Origin: an uncultured Bacteroidales bacterium | Lineage (GTDB): Bacteria > Bacteroidota > Bacteroidia > Bacteroidales > UBA932 | DNA length: 64,000 nt | NCBI GenBank assembly: GCA_944322585.1 | Contig: CALUPB010000006.1 | Location: 107,372-171,371, forward strand | Direction of reading: 5' to 3' | Shown: in pieces, positions 63,925 through 64,000 of the stretch | How positions within the stretch are numbered: position 1 is the stretch's first letter | How the letters are laid out: every line of letters starts with the position of its first letter | Program-made: the position numbers and the translations under genes | The notes under the pieces: generated by a model | The model's input: the letters and a program-made list of their open reading frames with translations, nothing else | Databases searched by the model: none | Told to the model about the DNA's origin: nothing

Positions 63925-64000
63925 TGTAAACAGAAACGACGAGTGCACAGAAAATGGTAAATTGAGTGCACAGAAAACAGTAACAACAGTGCACAAGAAT
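63925..64000. mobile_element. Probable end of an insertion sequence (IS21-like organisation)
   Basis: Begins TGTAAACAG exactly where the dehydrogenase homology stops. GTGCACAG(A) occurs at 63943, 63966 and 63989, a 23-bp period, with A-rich spacers. Multiple terminal repeats and a TG start are typical of IS21-type ends (transposase binding sites). No transposase is inside the window, so the family is tentative. Confidence 0.55.

Noticed and set aside
1-64000. tRNA genes, CRISPR arrays, prophage or toxin-antitoxin loci
   Set aside because: No cloverleaf with TTCGA-type arm, no regularly spaced repeat array and no phage or toxin family was recognised; the 23-bp repeats at the right edge are too few and lack unique spacers.

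Overview
This window reads as a chromosomal segment of a gut-type Bacteroidales (Bacteroidota) bacterium of roughly 50% GC. The evidence is repeated Bacteroidota -7 boxes (TAnnTTTG) in front of many genes, Bacteroidota-restricted families (DUF349, DUF5606, DUF3276, DUF6340-like, long NusB, long YidC), FtsX-type permeases of the Bacteroidota style and a CfxA-like class A beta-lactamase. A Rikenellaceae-like lineage is a guess; genus cannot be set from the sequence alone.

Layout. 1-6600 (minus): a complete glycine cleavage operon, lplA-gcvT-gcvH-gcvPA-gcvPB-lpd, with lpd running off the left edge. 6685-17280: yggS, yidC, a DUF349 gene, trmD (plus), a candidate small RNA, a TPP-riboswitch-controlled TonB receptor, a glutaminyl cyclase and pyrG. 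17385-19462 (plus): a steroid 5-alpha-reductase-like membrane enzyme followed by an Old Yellow Enzyme reductase, a possible bile acid or steroid reduction pair. 20085-20475: RNase P RNA. 20551-26174 (minus): a tightly coupled housekeeping run, nusB-yajC-ybbR-coaE-DUF5606-rimO-DUF6340. 26260-32842: DUF3276, nadE, a TerB/DnaJ protein, a Pro-tRNA editing deacylase, an acyltransferase, an alpha/beta hydrolase and a 47-residue protein missed by longer-ORF callers. 32879-36396: beta-lactamase with a large acidic insert, a structured RNA candidate, azoreductase and a CobW-type GTPase.

36455-46687 (plus): an NtrC-type response regulator and histidine kinase, followed by a textbook sigma-54 promoter with an upstream palindrome, then a TolC / membrane fusion / FtsX permease / ATPase exporter operon. 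That operon ends in a decayed second copy of the permease. 46781-50924 (minus): the full riboflavin operon ribD-ribE-ribBA-ribH behind an FMN riboswitch with an intrinsic terminator. 50940-57409 (minus): a YbhGFSR-like ABC-2 exporter with its ATPase split into two genes plus a TolC. 57543-63190 (minus): a CusBA/CzcBA-type heavy-metal RND pump with its own outer membrane channel and an inverted repeat at the promoter. 63276-63924: the 3' part of an alcohol dehydrogenase that stops abruptly at an A-rich segment with 23-bp direct repeats, interpreted as the end of an inserted mobile element.

A recurring oddity is hydrophilic loop insertions (about 20-70 residues, rich in D, G, N, R, T) in conserved enzymes: Lpd, NadE, RibE, RibD, the beta-lactamase, TolC and an ABC permease. 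No tRNA gene, CRISPR array or phage module was seen.
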